Shown: positions 24,592-35,956 of the stretch, one piece after another
How the letters are laid out: every line of letters begins with the position of its first letter
Position numbering within the stretch: the stretch's first letter is position 1
Source of the DNA: Hormiphora californensis
Lineage: Eukaryota; Ctenophora; Tentaculata; Cydippida; Pleurobrachiidae
NCBI GenBank assembly: GCA_020137815.1
Contig: CM035350.1
Location: forward strand, 7,513,447 to 7,577,446
Length of the DNA: 64,000 bases
Reading direction: 5' to 3'
Program-made: the position numbers and the translations under genes
Notes under the pieces: model-generated
Told to the model about the DNA's origin: nothing
Databases searched by the model: none
Seen by the model: the letters and a program-made list of their open reading frames with translations, nothing else

Positions 24592-25657
24592 ATGTCTGCC
24601 TTTCCCGAGATCAAGTCTACCCACTCCCTGGTTGCTAAGCACGTAACCAAGGAGAAATGGGACAAGCTCTCCGGAATCACCACCAAGACCTCTGGATTCA
24701 CTTTGGCCAAGGCCATTGCCTGTGCTGTTGAAGTTTGACAACCAGCACTGCGGAATCTACGCTGGTGACAAGGACTCCTACAGCGACTTCGCTGATGTCT
24801 TTGATCCCATCATCCAGGAGTACCATGGAATCAAGGCCGATGCCAAGCACACCTCCGACATGGACTCTACTAAGATTGTGGGAAATGTGAACCCTGAGGC
24901 CCCTGTTAAATCTACCAGGATCAGGGTCGGCCGATCCATCAACGGATATGGACTGTCCCCAGGAATCACCAAGGATCAGAGGCTCGCTGTTGAACAGCTC
25001 TTCGCCTCTGCCTCTAAGAAGTTCCCCGAGGAGCTCGCCGGAGAGTACTACCCTCTGACTGGTATGGATGAGAAGATCCGACAACAGCTTGTTGATGATC
25101 ATTTCCTCTTCGTGTCTGGAGACCCCAACCTGAAGGTCGCTGGAATGGAGCGAGACTGGCCCGAGGGTCGAGGTATCTTCCACAACAAAGAGAAGACCTT
25201 CCTTGTGTGGGTGAACGAGGAGGATCAGCTCAGGATCATCTCCATGCAAAAGGGTGGTGATGTGAAGGGTGTATTCGAGCGACTTGCCCAGGGAATCAAG
25301 GCTGTTGGTGATTCTGTCAAGGAGGAATCTGGCCAAGACTTTATGTTGGATGAGAAATACGGATACATCCACTCTTGTCCCACCAATCTGGGAACCGGAA
25401 TGAGGGCCTCCGTCCACATCGACCTACCCGGATGGACCAAGGATGGAGTTGACAAGCTGAAGGCTAGGTGCGAGGAGCTGGCTCTTCAGCCCCGAGGAAC
25501 CCGAGGAGAGTCTGGTGGCCAGACTGGACACACCTACGATATCTCCAACAAACATCGACTGGGATACTCTGAGGTGCAGCTGGTGCAGACCATGATTGAT
25601 GGAGTGAACAAGCTCTACGAGGAGGATCTTGCACTCCAGAAGAAGCACGGAATGTAA
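24592..25657 (+). pseudogene. Arginine kinase copy 1, frameshifted
   Basis: Arginine kinases transfer phosphate between ATP and arginine to buffer cellular energy. This copy starts at the same ATG context as copy 2 ('cccgttacag|gATGTCTGCC'). An extra A near 24731 brings a TGA at 24736-24738, after about 48 codons. The remaining frame to 25657 is intact and keeps family hallmarks: NEED(Q)LRIISMQ, the SCPTNLGTGMRAS loop with the reactive Cys, RGTRGE, and YDISNKHRLG. It differs from copies 2 and 3 at several residues (GDKDSYSDF, STKIVGNV, QDFMLDE), so it is an older paralogue rather than an assembly duplicate. It is either a recent pseudogene or a functional gene with a 1-base sequence error; the clean downstream frame favours recency or error. 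Confidence 0.75.
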
Positions 25658-25970
25658 TTTTAATGATTATAATAACATTTTGAGATGGCATTGACTGTTT
25701 CTCAACGCCCATATTTTGTAACTTATTGTTTAGGTCTCTAAACGGAAAAAGCTTTACCGGTTTTTGTGTAATTAATTCCATGTATTGCCTTTACAAAGCT
25801 ATATAATTTTCCCGAAATTTAAAAAAATCAGTTTTCTTTTGTAAATACCTGTCAGGCCAAATGCTCTGTCCACGGTTCTCACACGCTCCATTTAAAAAGG
25901 CCAATGCTCTGACAGGTAAATATAACGGGGAGGAAGGTTTGTCGAGGGAAAAAGATTGGCTTGATCTGCC
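25658..25970. other. Sequence between kinase copy 1 and the satellite
   Basis: No gene was seen. It holds the start of a dispersed repeat ('gtcaggccaaatgctctg' and 'aggccaatgctctgacagg', 25853-25918) that reappears on the other side of the satellite. Confidence 0.5.
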
Positions 25971-25973
25971 GAT

Positions 25974-27724
25974 GTGAGCCACACACAATGTAGTGTGAGC
26001 CACACAAAATGTAGTGTGAGCCACACACAATGCAGTGTGAGCCACACACAATGTAGTGTGAGCCACACACAATGTAGTGTGAGCCACACACAATGTAGTG
26101 TGAGCCACACACAATGTAGTGTGAGCCACACACAATGCAGTGTGAGCCACACACAATGTAGTGTGAGCCACACGCAATGTAGTGTGAGCCACACAAAATG
26201 TAGTGTGAGCCACACACAATGTAGTGTGAGCCACACACAATGTAGTGTGAGGCACACACAACGTAGTGTGAGCCACACACAATGTAGTGTGAGCCACACA
26301 CAATGTAGTGTGAGCCACACACAATGTAGTGTGAGCCACACACAATGTAGTGTGAGCCACACACAATGCAGTGTGAGCCACACACAATGTAGTGTGAGCC
26401 ACACGCAATGTAGTGTGAGCCACACAAAATGTAGTGTGAGCCACACACAATGTAGTGTGAGCCACACACAATGTAGTGTGAGGCACACACAACGTAGTGT
26501 GAGCCACACACAATGTAGTGTGAGCCACACACAATGTAGTGTGAGCCACACAAAATGCAGTGTGAGCCACACACAATGCAGTGTGAGCCACACACAATGT
26601 AGTGTGAGCCACACAAAATGCAGTGTGAGCCACACACTATGCAGTGTGAGCCACACACAATGCAGTGTGAGCCACACACAATGCAGTGTGAGCCACACAA
26701 AATGTAGTGTGAGCCACACACAATGCAGTGTGAGCCACACACAATGTAGTGTGAGCCACACACAATGTAGTGTGAGCCACACAAAATGTAGTGTGAGCCA
26801 CACACAATGCAGTGTGAGCCACACACAATGTAGTGTGAGCCACACACAATGTAGTGTGAGCCACACACAATGTAGTGTGAGCCACACACAATGTAGTGTG
26901 AGCCACACACAATGCAGTGTGAGCCACACACAATGTAGTGTGAGCCACACGCAATGTAGTGTGAGCCACACAAAATGTAGTGTGAGCCACACACAATGTA
27001 GTGTGAGGCACACACAATGTAGTGTGAGGCACACACAACGTAGTGTGAGCCACACACAATGTAGTGTGAGCCACACACAATGTAGTGTGAGCCACACACA
27101 ATGTAGTGTGAGCCACACACAATGTAGTGTGAGCCACACACAATGCAGTGTGAGCCACACACAATGTAGTGTGAGCCACACGCAATGTAGTGTGAGCCAC
27201 ACAAAATGTAGTGTGAGCCACACACAATGTAGTGTGAGCCACACACAATGTAGTGTGAGGCACACACAACGTAGTGTGAGCCACACACAATGTAGTGTGA
27301 GCCACACACAATGCAGTGTGAGCCACACACAATGTAGTGTGAGCCACACACAATGCAGTGTGAGCCACACACAATGTAGTGTGAGCCACACAAAATGCAG
27401 TGTGAGCCACACACTATGCAGTGTGAGCCACACACAATGCAGTGTGAGCCACACACAATGCAGTGTGAGCCACACAAAATGTAGTGTGAGCCACACACAA
27501 TGCAGTGTGAGCCACACACAATGTAGTGTGAGCCACACACAATGTAGTGTGAGCCACACACAATGCAGTGTGAGCCACACACAATGTAGTGTGAGCCACA
27601 CAAAATGCAGTGTGAGCCACACACAATGCAGTGTGAGCCACACACAATGTAGTGTGAGCCACACACAATGCAGTGTGAGCCACACAAAATGTAGTGTGAG
27701 CCACACAAAATGCAGTGTGAGCCA
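25974..27724. repeat. 21-bp satellite array, about 83 units, with higher-order structure
   Basis: The unit is 'gtgagccacacacaatgtag' plus 't'. The length of 21 keeps several frames on both strands open for more than 600 codons (7-residue repeats such as SHTQCSV on plus). These are not taken as genes. Variant units recur at fixed distance: 'cacgcaatg' at 26171, 26402, 26948 and 27179, and 'cactatgca' at 26635 and 27412. This gives a 777-bp (37-unit) higher-order period and a 231-bp spacing within it. Confidence 0.95.
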
Positions 27725-29261
27725 TGTACAAAGGTTGGCGGAGTGCAGCTGTAGCTGTCTGGCGCCGTACTGGACCCCATCTGAGTGCACTGTCAAATCG
27801 GGGTCTGGCGCCGCTGTAGTTACTGTCAGGCCAATGCTCTGACCACAGATCTCGCGCTTTGAAAGGAATGAGAATATGGTCAGGCCAATGCTCTCTGACA
27901 GTGTAGCTATGAAAATTCATAATTCTCGAATGTGAGAGATGATTGAACACTCGTCACTCACTTGTTTACTGAACGTGTACACTGTACCTTGAATAAACCT
28001 GTCTGGTGGCACCTAATCGATCTGGGTTGTTGAGTAAGGGTGCAGAGATCTGAGCACTCTGTCGATTGAGAATCAAAACGTGGTCTGGCGACGCCAGATT
28101 GAATAACTTCGGTGTGTACTGTGCATGGTGTCAGGGCTTTGGTGTCAAACTATCAAGACTTTCTACATCAAAAGTTGCGTTCCACCTATTTTCAGCACTA
28201 AATCTGAAAACTACCGTCTGGTCGGTTCAATTGCTCCGGCTGTCTTTTAACTTCATCCATAATTTATTACCTGATTATATATCACAAGTAAGTACCGGTA
28301 CCTCTGCTTCTCCAATCTTCAATCTAATATTCTAATCTGAGCACGGCGGAGTATATGTTTGGTAGAGCCAAACAGTTTTGTTTGACCGTGATTTTGTTTC
28401 TTGGTTAAGGGGTTGGGCCTGTCAGGCCAATTCTCTGATAGGGTAGTAATGGATTGTTCTACTAACAGTTTAGCAGCTCGAGGACATGTCTGTCGAGATG
28501 TTGTTTGATTTGCTATGGCAGTCTCCAGATAGCTTAGTACAACTTGATGACAGCTAAAGTGTACATGAAGCAAGGCACTAAGTGAACTTGTTTTTAGATT
28601 TCAACAACATTGCACTCTTGTGTGCCATGTTAGCTAGCTCCTAGTCTCATAGTACATGCTGACTACTATCTGACTGTGTCATACTGAACACTTGAACCAA
28701 GTTAATAATGACATTCTTTTGATATAGTCATTGAAGACAGAACATACTTTTTGTAAAAAGGGTTCTGACCAAATGTTTTTATGAAGGAGCAATGTTTTAA
28801 CCGTTCGCAAGAACTCATAAAATACAACTTTTCCTTGCCTTGCTGTGCCTTCGAACTTGTAAACTTCCTAAATAGATTATGTTTTTAGCTGTCGGGCCGA
28901 GTCTCTTGAGCTATAGCTGCCACAATGTCCATAGTTCTTATATCCACCGGCAGGTGATGAAATTGCGTTAGTGCAAGGTAGTCCAGTAAACCTCCGGCTG
29001 CTGGTCTCACATCCTTTGCAACACTAGTCGGGGGTTTAAGCCGCAATTAGAGGGCCGTTCTCTATAACGTGCGGGAGAACGAAGCCGTACTTATATGCAC
29101 TGCACATGCACGGAATCTACTACCCATTCAAACTATGTTATTCTATTAGCTTGAATATACCATTTGCTCGCGTCCAGTTCTTGTGTTTCCATTTTTACTA
29201 TCACACAGTTAGCCATTTGCTTCAGTCAATTTCCAAGAAATAACCAGAACCCCGTTACAGG
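27725..29261. other. Intergenic stretch with dispersed repeat fragments
   Basis: No gene was recognised. Motifs around 'gtcaggccaatgctctgac' recur at 27827, 27877 and 28417. A 'gtctggcgcc..ggaccccatctgag' segment (27758-27795) is the reverse complement of one near 39255-39290. The rest to 29261 is unremarkable. It may include the promoter and a 5' untranslated exon of kinase copy 2, because the sequence before its ATG looks like a splice acceptor. Confidence 0.5.
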
Positions 29262-30326
29262 ATGTCTGCCTTTCCCGAGATCAAGTCTACCCACTCCCTG
29301 GTTGCTAAGCACGTAACCAAGGAGAAATGGGACAAACTCTCCGGAATCACCACCAAGACTTCTGGATTCACTTTGGCCAAGGCCATTGCCTGTGCTGTTG
29401 AGTTTGACAACCAGCACTGTGGAATCTACGCTGGTGACTGGGACTCCTACAAGGACTTCGCTGATGTCTTTGATCCCATCATCCAGGAGTACCATGGAAT
29501 CAGTGCCGATGCCAAGCACACCTCCGACATGGACTTCAGCAAGATCACCGGAAACGTGAACCCCAAGGCTCCCGTTCACTCCACCAGGATTAGGGTCGGC
29601 CGATCTATCGATGGATTCGGTCTGTCCCCCGGAATTACCAAGGAACAGAGGGTCGGAGTTGAGAAACTGTTCGCCTCTGCCTGCAAGAAGTTCCCTGAGG
29701 ATCTCGCCGGAGAGTACTACCCTCTGACTGGTATGGATGAGAAGATCCGACAGCAGCTTGTTGATGATCATTTCCTGTTCGTGTCTGGAGACAGAAATCT
29801 AACTGTCGCTGGAATGGAGCGAGACTGGCCCGAGGGTCGAGGTATCTTCCACAACAAAGAGAAGACCTTCCTTGTGTGGGTGAACGAGGAGGATCAGCTC
29901 AGGATCATCTCCATGCAAAAGGGTGGCGATGTTCTCGGAGTCTTCAAGAGGCTCGCTAGGGGAATTGGAGCTGTCGGAGACTCCGTCAAGGCCGAGTGCG
30001 GAAAGGACTTCTGTCTTGATGAGAAATACGGATACATCCACTCTTGCCCCACCAACCTGGGAACCGGAATGAGGGCTTCTGTCCACATTGACCTCCCCGG
30101 ATGGACCAAGGATGGAGTTGAGAAGTTGCAGGCTAGGTGCGAGGAGCTGGCTCTTCAGCCCCGAGGAACCCGAGGAGAGTCTGGTGGCCAGACTGGACAC
30201 ACCTATGACATCTCCAACAAACATCGACTGGGATACTCTGAGGTGCAGCTGGTGCAGACCATGATTGATGGAGTGAACAAGCTCTACGAGGAGGATCTTG
30301 CCCTCCAGAAGAAGCACGGAATGTAA
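29262..30326 (+). CDS. Arginine kinase, single domain (copy 2)
   Basis: The intact protein has 354 residues, the usual length of a one-domain arginine kinase. The N-terminal domain (MSAFPEIKSTHSL) is followed by the catalytic domain, with IRVGRSIDGFGLSPG, ERDWPEGRGIFHN, the NEED motif, SCPTNLGTGMRAS (reactive Cys at about residue 271), RGTRGESGGQ and YDISNKHRLGYSE. The active-site carboxylates (NEED and RGE) and the Arg cluster are present. The coding region has no intron. The sequence before the ATG ('ccccgttacag|g') is a good acceptor and is shared with copy 1, suggesting a 5' untranslated exon. It is likely cytosolic, with no targeting signal. The NEEDQ variant, where many family members have NEEDH, is common to all copies here. 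Confidence 0.93.
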   Translation: MSAFPEIKSTHSLVAKHVTKEKWDKLSGITTKTSGFTLAKAIACAVEFDNQHCGIYAGDWDSYKDFADVFDPIIQEYHGISADAKHTSDMDFSKITGNVNPKAPVHSTRIRVGRSIDGFGLSPGITKEQRVGVEKLFASACKKFPEDLAGEYYPLTGMDEKIRQQLVDDHFLFVSGDRNLTVAGMERDWPEGRGIFHNKEKTFLVWVNEEDQLRIISMQKGGDVLGVFKRLARGIGAVGDSVKAECGKDFCLDEKYGYIHSCPTNLGTGMRASVHIDLPGWTKDGVEKLQARCEELALQPRGTRGESGGQTGHTYDISNKHRLGYSEVQLVQTMIDGVNKLYEEDLALQKKHGM

Positions 30327-30784
30327 TTGTTGTAAAGTTTGAACTGACTTTTCTGTAAACCTTTCATTGTAATGCAGCAGTATAACTCACTCGTTTTACT
30401 TTGTTTTATACTTTTCAATCAGTGCATAGCACACTCACATTTCAAGCAGATCTTTTTACATGATCCCTTCTCTATCTCTCAACTCTTTCTCTTGGATAGT
30501 TGGTGTCCAGGCAACAGCGATGGTGCGAACATGCACTCTTGCAAGGATCGCATGCACAGTTTCACTAGTGCACACGGCCCCACTATTCAGCTGCTGTTGC
30601 TGCTTTGTCCTTGTCTGTCTATTTGACGATAGCGGCATAGTCGCGGCCATGTTGCATTTGTCCCACATTAGGCCAAGTAAATGTAAACTTGCATGCCCTG
30701 TGAGATGGGGAGAGGACGGCCGGAACTTGTGTGCTAATAAGATTACAACTCCCGAGGTGTTTTCAGGACATCCGGCTAGTCACT

Positions 30785-31190
<406 letters not shown>

Positions 31191-31871
31191 CTCTCTCATC
31201 TTTCCCGACTATTCTCTTCACCCACGTACCGCACATGTGCAACCTAAACTTGTTAATGACTACCAGATTTGTGCCGGGTTTGTTCGAGTAGGGAAGGTCG
31301 AGCAAGGCCAGGTTATCTTTTGCACCATGACGGTTTCACTGATCGAGATGCACAGCATGGTACTCGATGTTACTGCCTACTAACAATAATTTCAACCTGC
31401 ACGGCTACTTCAATAATCTCGCTATGAAGGCCAACCGGAAATGCCTTGGCCCTTGACCTTATAAATCGGGGTAAACTGCCGTTTTTATGCCGCAAAAACT
31501 TGTCAGAATTCTTTACATTAGATATTTTTAAGTTAGGCAACTCCATAGGCCCAAAACCAGAAAGTGGTAAGTAGTTAGTAAGTTAGGGAAGGCAAGAAAA
31601 TACAGTTAGCCACTGCCTATTTGTATCCACTGACTTGTACTGCTTCTGCCCTGTGCACCTCGCTACTGCTGCTGTAGGCTTCTTTCGCTATTCTCCTCTC
31701 CTTATGTTTTCAGTTTCTCTCTCCCTGAGTGCCCCTTGGTAGTTCTCTCCTTGGTCTCAGTAATTCTCACCATACACTCAACTATATTTTACCCTCTCTC
31801 TCTCCCCTTAAAAGGTCTGATCCTCATTCCATGCAAGTGGCCTTTATCGACCCTCTCTCATCGTGTGACGT

Positions 31872-31899
31872 GTATGTGTGTCATGTGTGTGTGTTTGTA

Positions 31900-31939
<40 letters not shown>

Positions 31940-31956
31940 TGTGTGTGTGTGTGTAC
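31872..31956. repeat. (GT)n microsatellite
   Basis: gtgt run with a few tatg and gcgt interruptions. Confidence 0.9.
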
Positions 31957-32389
31957 TGTGTTACCGTGCCAACATTCTTGCTACTCTTCTTCTGTTTCAT
32001 GCACAGCTTGGTACTTGTTACCTTTCTTTCTTTTCTCACTCTGTCCACATTACCTGCATGTGATGCACAACTTCTTGCCCCTTTCCTTGCACACGTCTAA
32101 GCAGTGTGTGTACTTAAACTTGACCACCCTCGCCGGGTAAAATATTCCATTGGAGGAAAAGCTTTTCAATTTGTAGACCGGAAAACACTAAGCCCTCCCC
32201 CGACTTTTATTCACGAACATTCTTTCTCCCCTGTTGTGACTCTCATGTTGTCAGTCCCCCTCCGTTAGTCCTGGCACTGACATTTCAGGCATGAACTCCT
32301 CAGACCTTGTATTAAAACGTCATCCTTCTGAAGGGTTTCCGTTTGGTTATTGGTAATGCAATTACAGTCTTCCTCGGTTCTTCTCTCCT

Positions 32390-32458
32390 ATCTCTTTCTC
32401 TCTCACTCTCTCACATTCACTCTCTCTCTCTCTCTCTCACTCTCTCTCTCTCCCTCTC
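32390..32458. repeat. (TC)n microsatellite
   Basis: ctct run with cact interruptions. Confidence 0.85.
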
Positions 32459-33400
32459 ATACAAACAGTGCACTTCCACTGCCACATTTGCTACTCGGGA
32501 GAAAGCAGAAATTCAATTTGCACAATTTCACCAGCTATTCAGGTGTCTTGTTCTCCTTCAAGAGAGAAAGATGGAAAACATCTCAGTGTTTGTCGTTTTT
32601 CCTCTCTTCTTGCCATATGAGGTCACAAGCATAGCGACAGTGTTTTGCCCAATGCCTGATTTGATTTCGGGGAAGACCTTGCACCTGCAGCACTGCACAA
32701 CTCAGGATGTGTCTGCCTCTTCAAAAAACAACACACACACATTTACGGGGTACTCAACGATAGATTTCACATAGCTTCCAGATCCACGCCTTCGTGTGAC
32801 TTCAGTGCTTGTTGTCTAAGTAAACTTTATTTAGTAATGACATGTGTGGCATGTTGGTATGGTTACAGAGGTCTCATATTACTGCGTAGGAGTCCTCTCT
32901 TTAGGTTGCCATAGTACCCATATCATAGCAGATACTCTCTCTACTGTTGATTTTGCTACCTTTATTCATAGCTCTACAACTTTCTGTTTTGATATGTAAT
33001 GCGTTTATTCAATGAATCTAACTCGTTAATTCCCGTTTCAAGGCCGACACTGTCGGCCCGACGGCCGACTGCCAATTTTCAATAATTTTTTACTGGGAAG
33101 AACTATTTTAGGTATACTTACAAAGGCAAAGAAATCAATACACACATCAGAACCGTACACACTAAGGACCCCACACAGCGTTTGCTGCAGCTAAGGGGCC
33201 CTGAAATCTAGATAGAAGGCTAGTAAAATACTGCAAAAGCCTCGTCACGGTAATTGAAGTACTAAAGAGAGGGGGTAGAAATACCTGGTGGACTGGGCGG
33301 CTATCCCGAGGGTGGAGCAGCCTCATATCTCGGACTGTGAACATGGACAGAGTGGGGAGGGGTAGGGGGAGGGGTAGGGGGAGGGGAGGTGTATTGTGTA

Positions 33401-34345
33401 CTAGAGAACGTTACTGGGTACAATGGACTCAATCAGGTGTTTCTTAGTGAGACGGACAAACTCAGTCAGTGAATCACTCTGTCTGATAGAGTAGGGCAGC
33501 TTATTCCACAAATCAGTGACTCGGTGAAAAAAGCTAGCCCTAAGAGCCCTATGAGTGTTCGTGTGGTAGGCAGACATGAACACTAGAGTCGTTTTGTCAC
33601 GACCCTCACGAATGTCACTATTCTGACGGGTGGCTCTGAGTGTGCTGGGGTTGATCGGTTGAATGTACTGAGGGACAGTGATGGTAATCATACCATACAC
33701 AATCTTGTAAAACAATCTAAGATCGTAAAACTCGAACAGCTGCTTAAACGGGAGAAGGTTCAAACTCAGCAGATGATCCACATACTCGTCATTTGTATAC
33801 GAGGCAAGTGGTTCATTTCTGATCCATTTCACAACCCGTTTTTGCAGCAGTTCAAGTGACCTCAGACTACCAGCATTCACACACGACCAGACCTGGTTAC
33901 AGTGCTCAACTAACGACCTCACCATGGACAGATACAGTGTTCTCTTACAAGAACTCCTACTGAGGAAATAACAAGTCCTGCGGAGCAGGTTGAACTTAAA
34001 CGACATGGATGTGATAATAGAGTCACAGTGGGAGTTGAAATCTAAAGTGCTGTTGATGACAATACCCAGGTCACGCTGGTTAGTGACATACTCCAGAGCC
34101 ACCCCTCCAAGAGAGTAGAAGTACTTGTGGAAGGGGAGGCTGCTGAAAGGGTTAGATGACTGTGTGGTAGGGCTGATGACACTCAGAACCTGGCACTTAG
34201 CTGGATGAAACCGCATCATGCTCCGAATTGACCAATCATACAAGGCATCAATTGACTTCTGAAGTTCAAAATGATCACTCATACTGTCTATTCTGCGCCA
34301 GATCTTGGTGTCATCAGCGTACAGGGAGATGTATGCTTCGCCTAA
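33401..34345 (-). mobile_element. 5'-truncated LINE, C-terminal part of reverse transcriptase
   Basis: The minus-strand frame opens just before the polymerase motif ISLYADDTKIWRR. It runs about 310 codons through the thumb and C-terminal region (FHPAKCQVLSV, RDLGIVINSTLDF, LEHCNQVWS, LLQKRVVKWIR, LWNKLPYSIRQSDSLTEF) to a stop at 33401. This tail is typical of CR1/Jockey-like non-LTR retrotransposons. The frame is unbroken but lacks the fingers, most of the palm and the endonuclease, so it cannot work alone. It is clearly a different family from the LINE at 48861. Confidence 0.88.
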
Positions 34346-34539
34346 TAATTTTTGTTAAAACGGAAGCTTGGCTAACCACTAAGTCATGCAGAACAGGCCA
34401 AACCTTTTTCCTTTTAGTCTCCCGGGCCCCGGTTATCACGCAAGACCGATGCAAAAAAGTGAAAAGTAAATAGTTAAAACGGCCATCTTGGAAATTAAAA
34501 AAATGGGACTTTTTTATTCTTAACTTTTTAAAGGAAACA

Positions 34540-34682
34540 GCAATCCGACACCGGGGTCTCAGATAATAAACGCACACCACGATCGGTCACAGAGTGAACC
34601 TGCAAAGTGGTACAACACCGAAGTGTCGAGAGTACCCTCGTATCCATCATGGAACCCGGTATTGTCGGATTGCTGTTTGAAG
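34540..34682. repeat. Inverted repeat, arms about 22 bp
   Basis: 'aaacagcaatccgacaccgg' near 34540 pairs with 'ccggtattgtcggattgctg' plus 'ttt' near 34658-34680. It is probably a small terminal-inverted-repeat element. Confidence 0.6.
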
Positions 34683-34767
34683 TAAAGTAAATATATCTTC
34701 ACGCCTCACACTGTACAAAATATAAATTCTAAAAAAGGGGGAGCCCTAACAAATGTTCAAATGAGGT

Positions 34768-35228
34768 TAAAGGTTGACAAGATACCTAAAACTTTTCGTA
34801 TATCGTCTTATTTTGATTTATCATTAATTTTCAGCATTTTTTCAGAATTTTTTGTCGGCTAGAAATATGTGCAAAATAGGGGGTCTACTGATAAACGAGA
34901 GGCGCAATTTAAAAATTGATACCGTAATATCTCCGGTTCCTGATGAGATACAGAAACCGTTTTGGTAGCGTTGGAAAGGTCTTATTGAGACCAATCCAAC
35001 GCAACCAAGATCAAGTAGCTATCTTTTGAGGAACCGGAAACGTGAATTTCAATTTGCGAGACGCAGTGAGTGTGCCCAGTAAAACCAGTGCTGACAATAT
35101 CGGTAGACCCCCTATTTCAAATTTTTTTCTAGTCGACAAAAAATTCTGAAAAAATGCTGAAAATTAATGATAAATCAAAACAAGACGATATACGAAAAGT
35201 TTTAGGTATCTTGTCAACCTTTAAGGTC
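34768..35228. mobile_element. Foldback / MITE-like element, about 460 bp
   Basis: The left arm runs from 'ttaaaggttgacaagatacc' through 'aaacttttcgtatatcgtct' to 'agggggtctac' (about 34768-34890). The right arm (about 35100-35225) is its reverse complement, with few mismatches. The centre has no coding frame. Confidence 0.85.
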
Positions 35229-35237
35229 CACATTGTT

Positions 35238-35394
35238 TATGAGGCCCCTCGGAAATGTTCAAGTCATGCACAATCAAGTCACGCCCACCAATCACAGCTC
35301 AGAACGCGCGGAGTGCTTCACGCGTTCTGCGCTGTGATTGGTGGGCGTGACTTGATTGTGCATGACTTGAACATTTCCGAGGGGCCTCATAGGT
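35238..35394. mobile_element. Hairpin element, arms about 70 bp
   Basis: 'tatgaggcccctcggaaatg' and the following 'ttcaagtcatgcacaatcaa' pair with the same sequence reversed at 35330-35394, around a loop of about 20 bases. It sits directly against the foldback at 34768-35228. Confidence 0.88.
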
Positions 35395-35956
35395 GCATGA
35401 TGGACTTTCACTCGCGAACCGGATGCGGAGTCTGAGGTATTCTATTGCTTTTAATGGAACGCGCAAACTAGTTGGTTTATACGCTGCATTCATTTCCGGG
35501 GTCATTTTAATTTTTGCACTGCGCGCCGCGAAAATTCATCGAGCCTCGACATGAAAATTTTGCTCTCCAAAAAGTGTGCACTCTCCAAAAATCTCGCTCT
35601 ACATTTTCGGACCATTTCTTTTTTCTTCCTTTTTTTTCATCCCATTATTTAATGAGAAAACCCTCTGCCACCAGGCCTCTTAACTTCCACAGCCTTTGTG
35701 TACACCGAGTTCATGAAACGTCAAACCAAACAGGGCCTTTAAAAATTAACTTTCTAAAACAGCAATCATGTCTAAAATAGGGAGACCACTGACCAGTGTT
35801 TTGACTCCTCAACAAATCAGTGTATAATACCCCATGTGACAAATAATATCGAATGCCAAGGCCGGCATATCCGATAACATAACATGGTTCCCTACCAGCT
35901 GCCACAAACTTTGTCAGGCAAATTGATCTAACCAGTTCTTTTGTTTAGGAGCAAAT
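35395..35956. other. Upstream region of the two-domain kinase
   Basis: It has no gene and presumably holds the promoter. No TATA box or repeated operator-like motif was found. Confidence 0.4.

Noticed and set aside
24698..25417. Long minus-strand frames opposite the kinase genes (also 29226-30317, 35945-36955)
   Set aside because: They are antisense shadows of kinase codons, repeated identically in each copy, with no motif of their own.
25974..27724. CRISPR-like regular repeats
   Set aside because: The units are contiguous with no unique spacers, and the setting is a spliced animal genome.
25879..27842. Long open frames of over 600 codons on both strands
   Set aside because: They come from the 21-bp satellite, whose unit length is a multiple of 3 and lacks stops in several frames. 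No start context, splice or family signal is present.
28066..28335. Plus-strand frame with a hydrophobic FNFIHNLLPDYI stretch
   Set aside because: It vaguely resembles the end of a LINE protein, but no second motif supports it.
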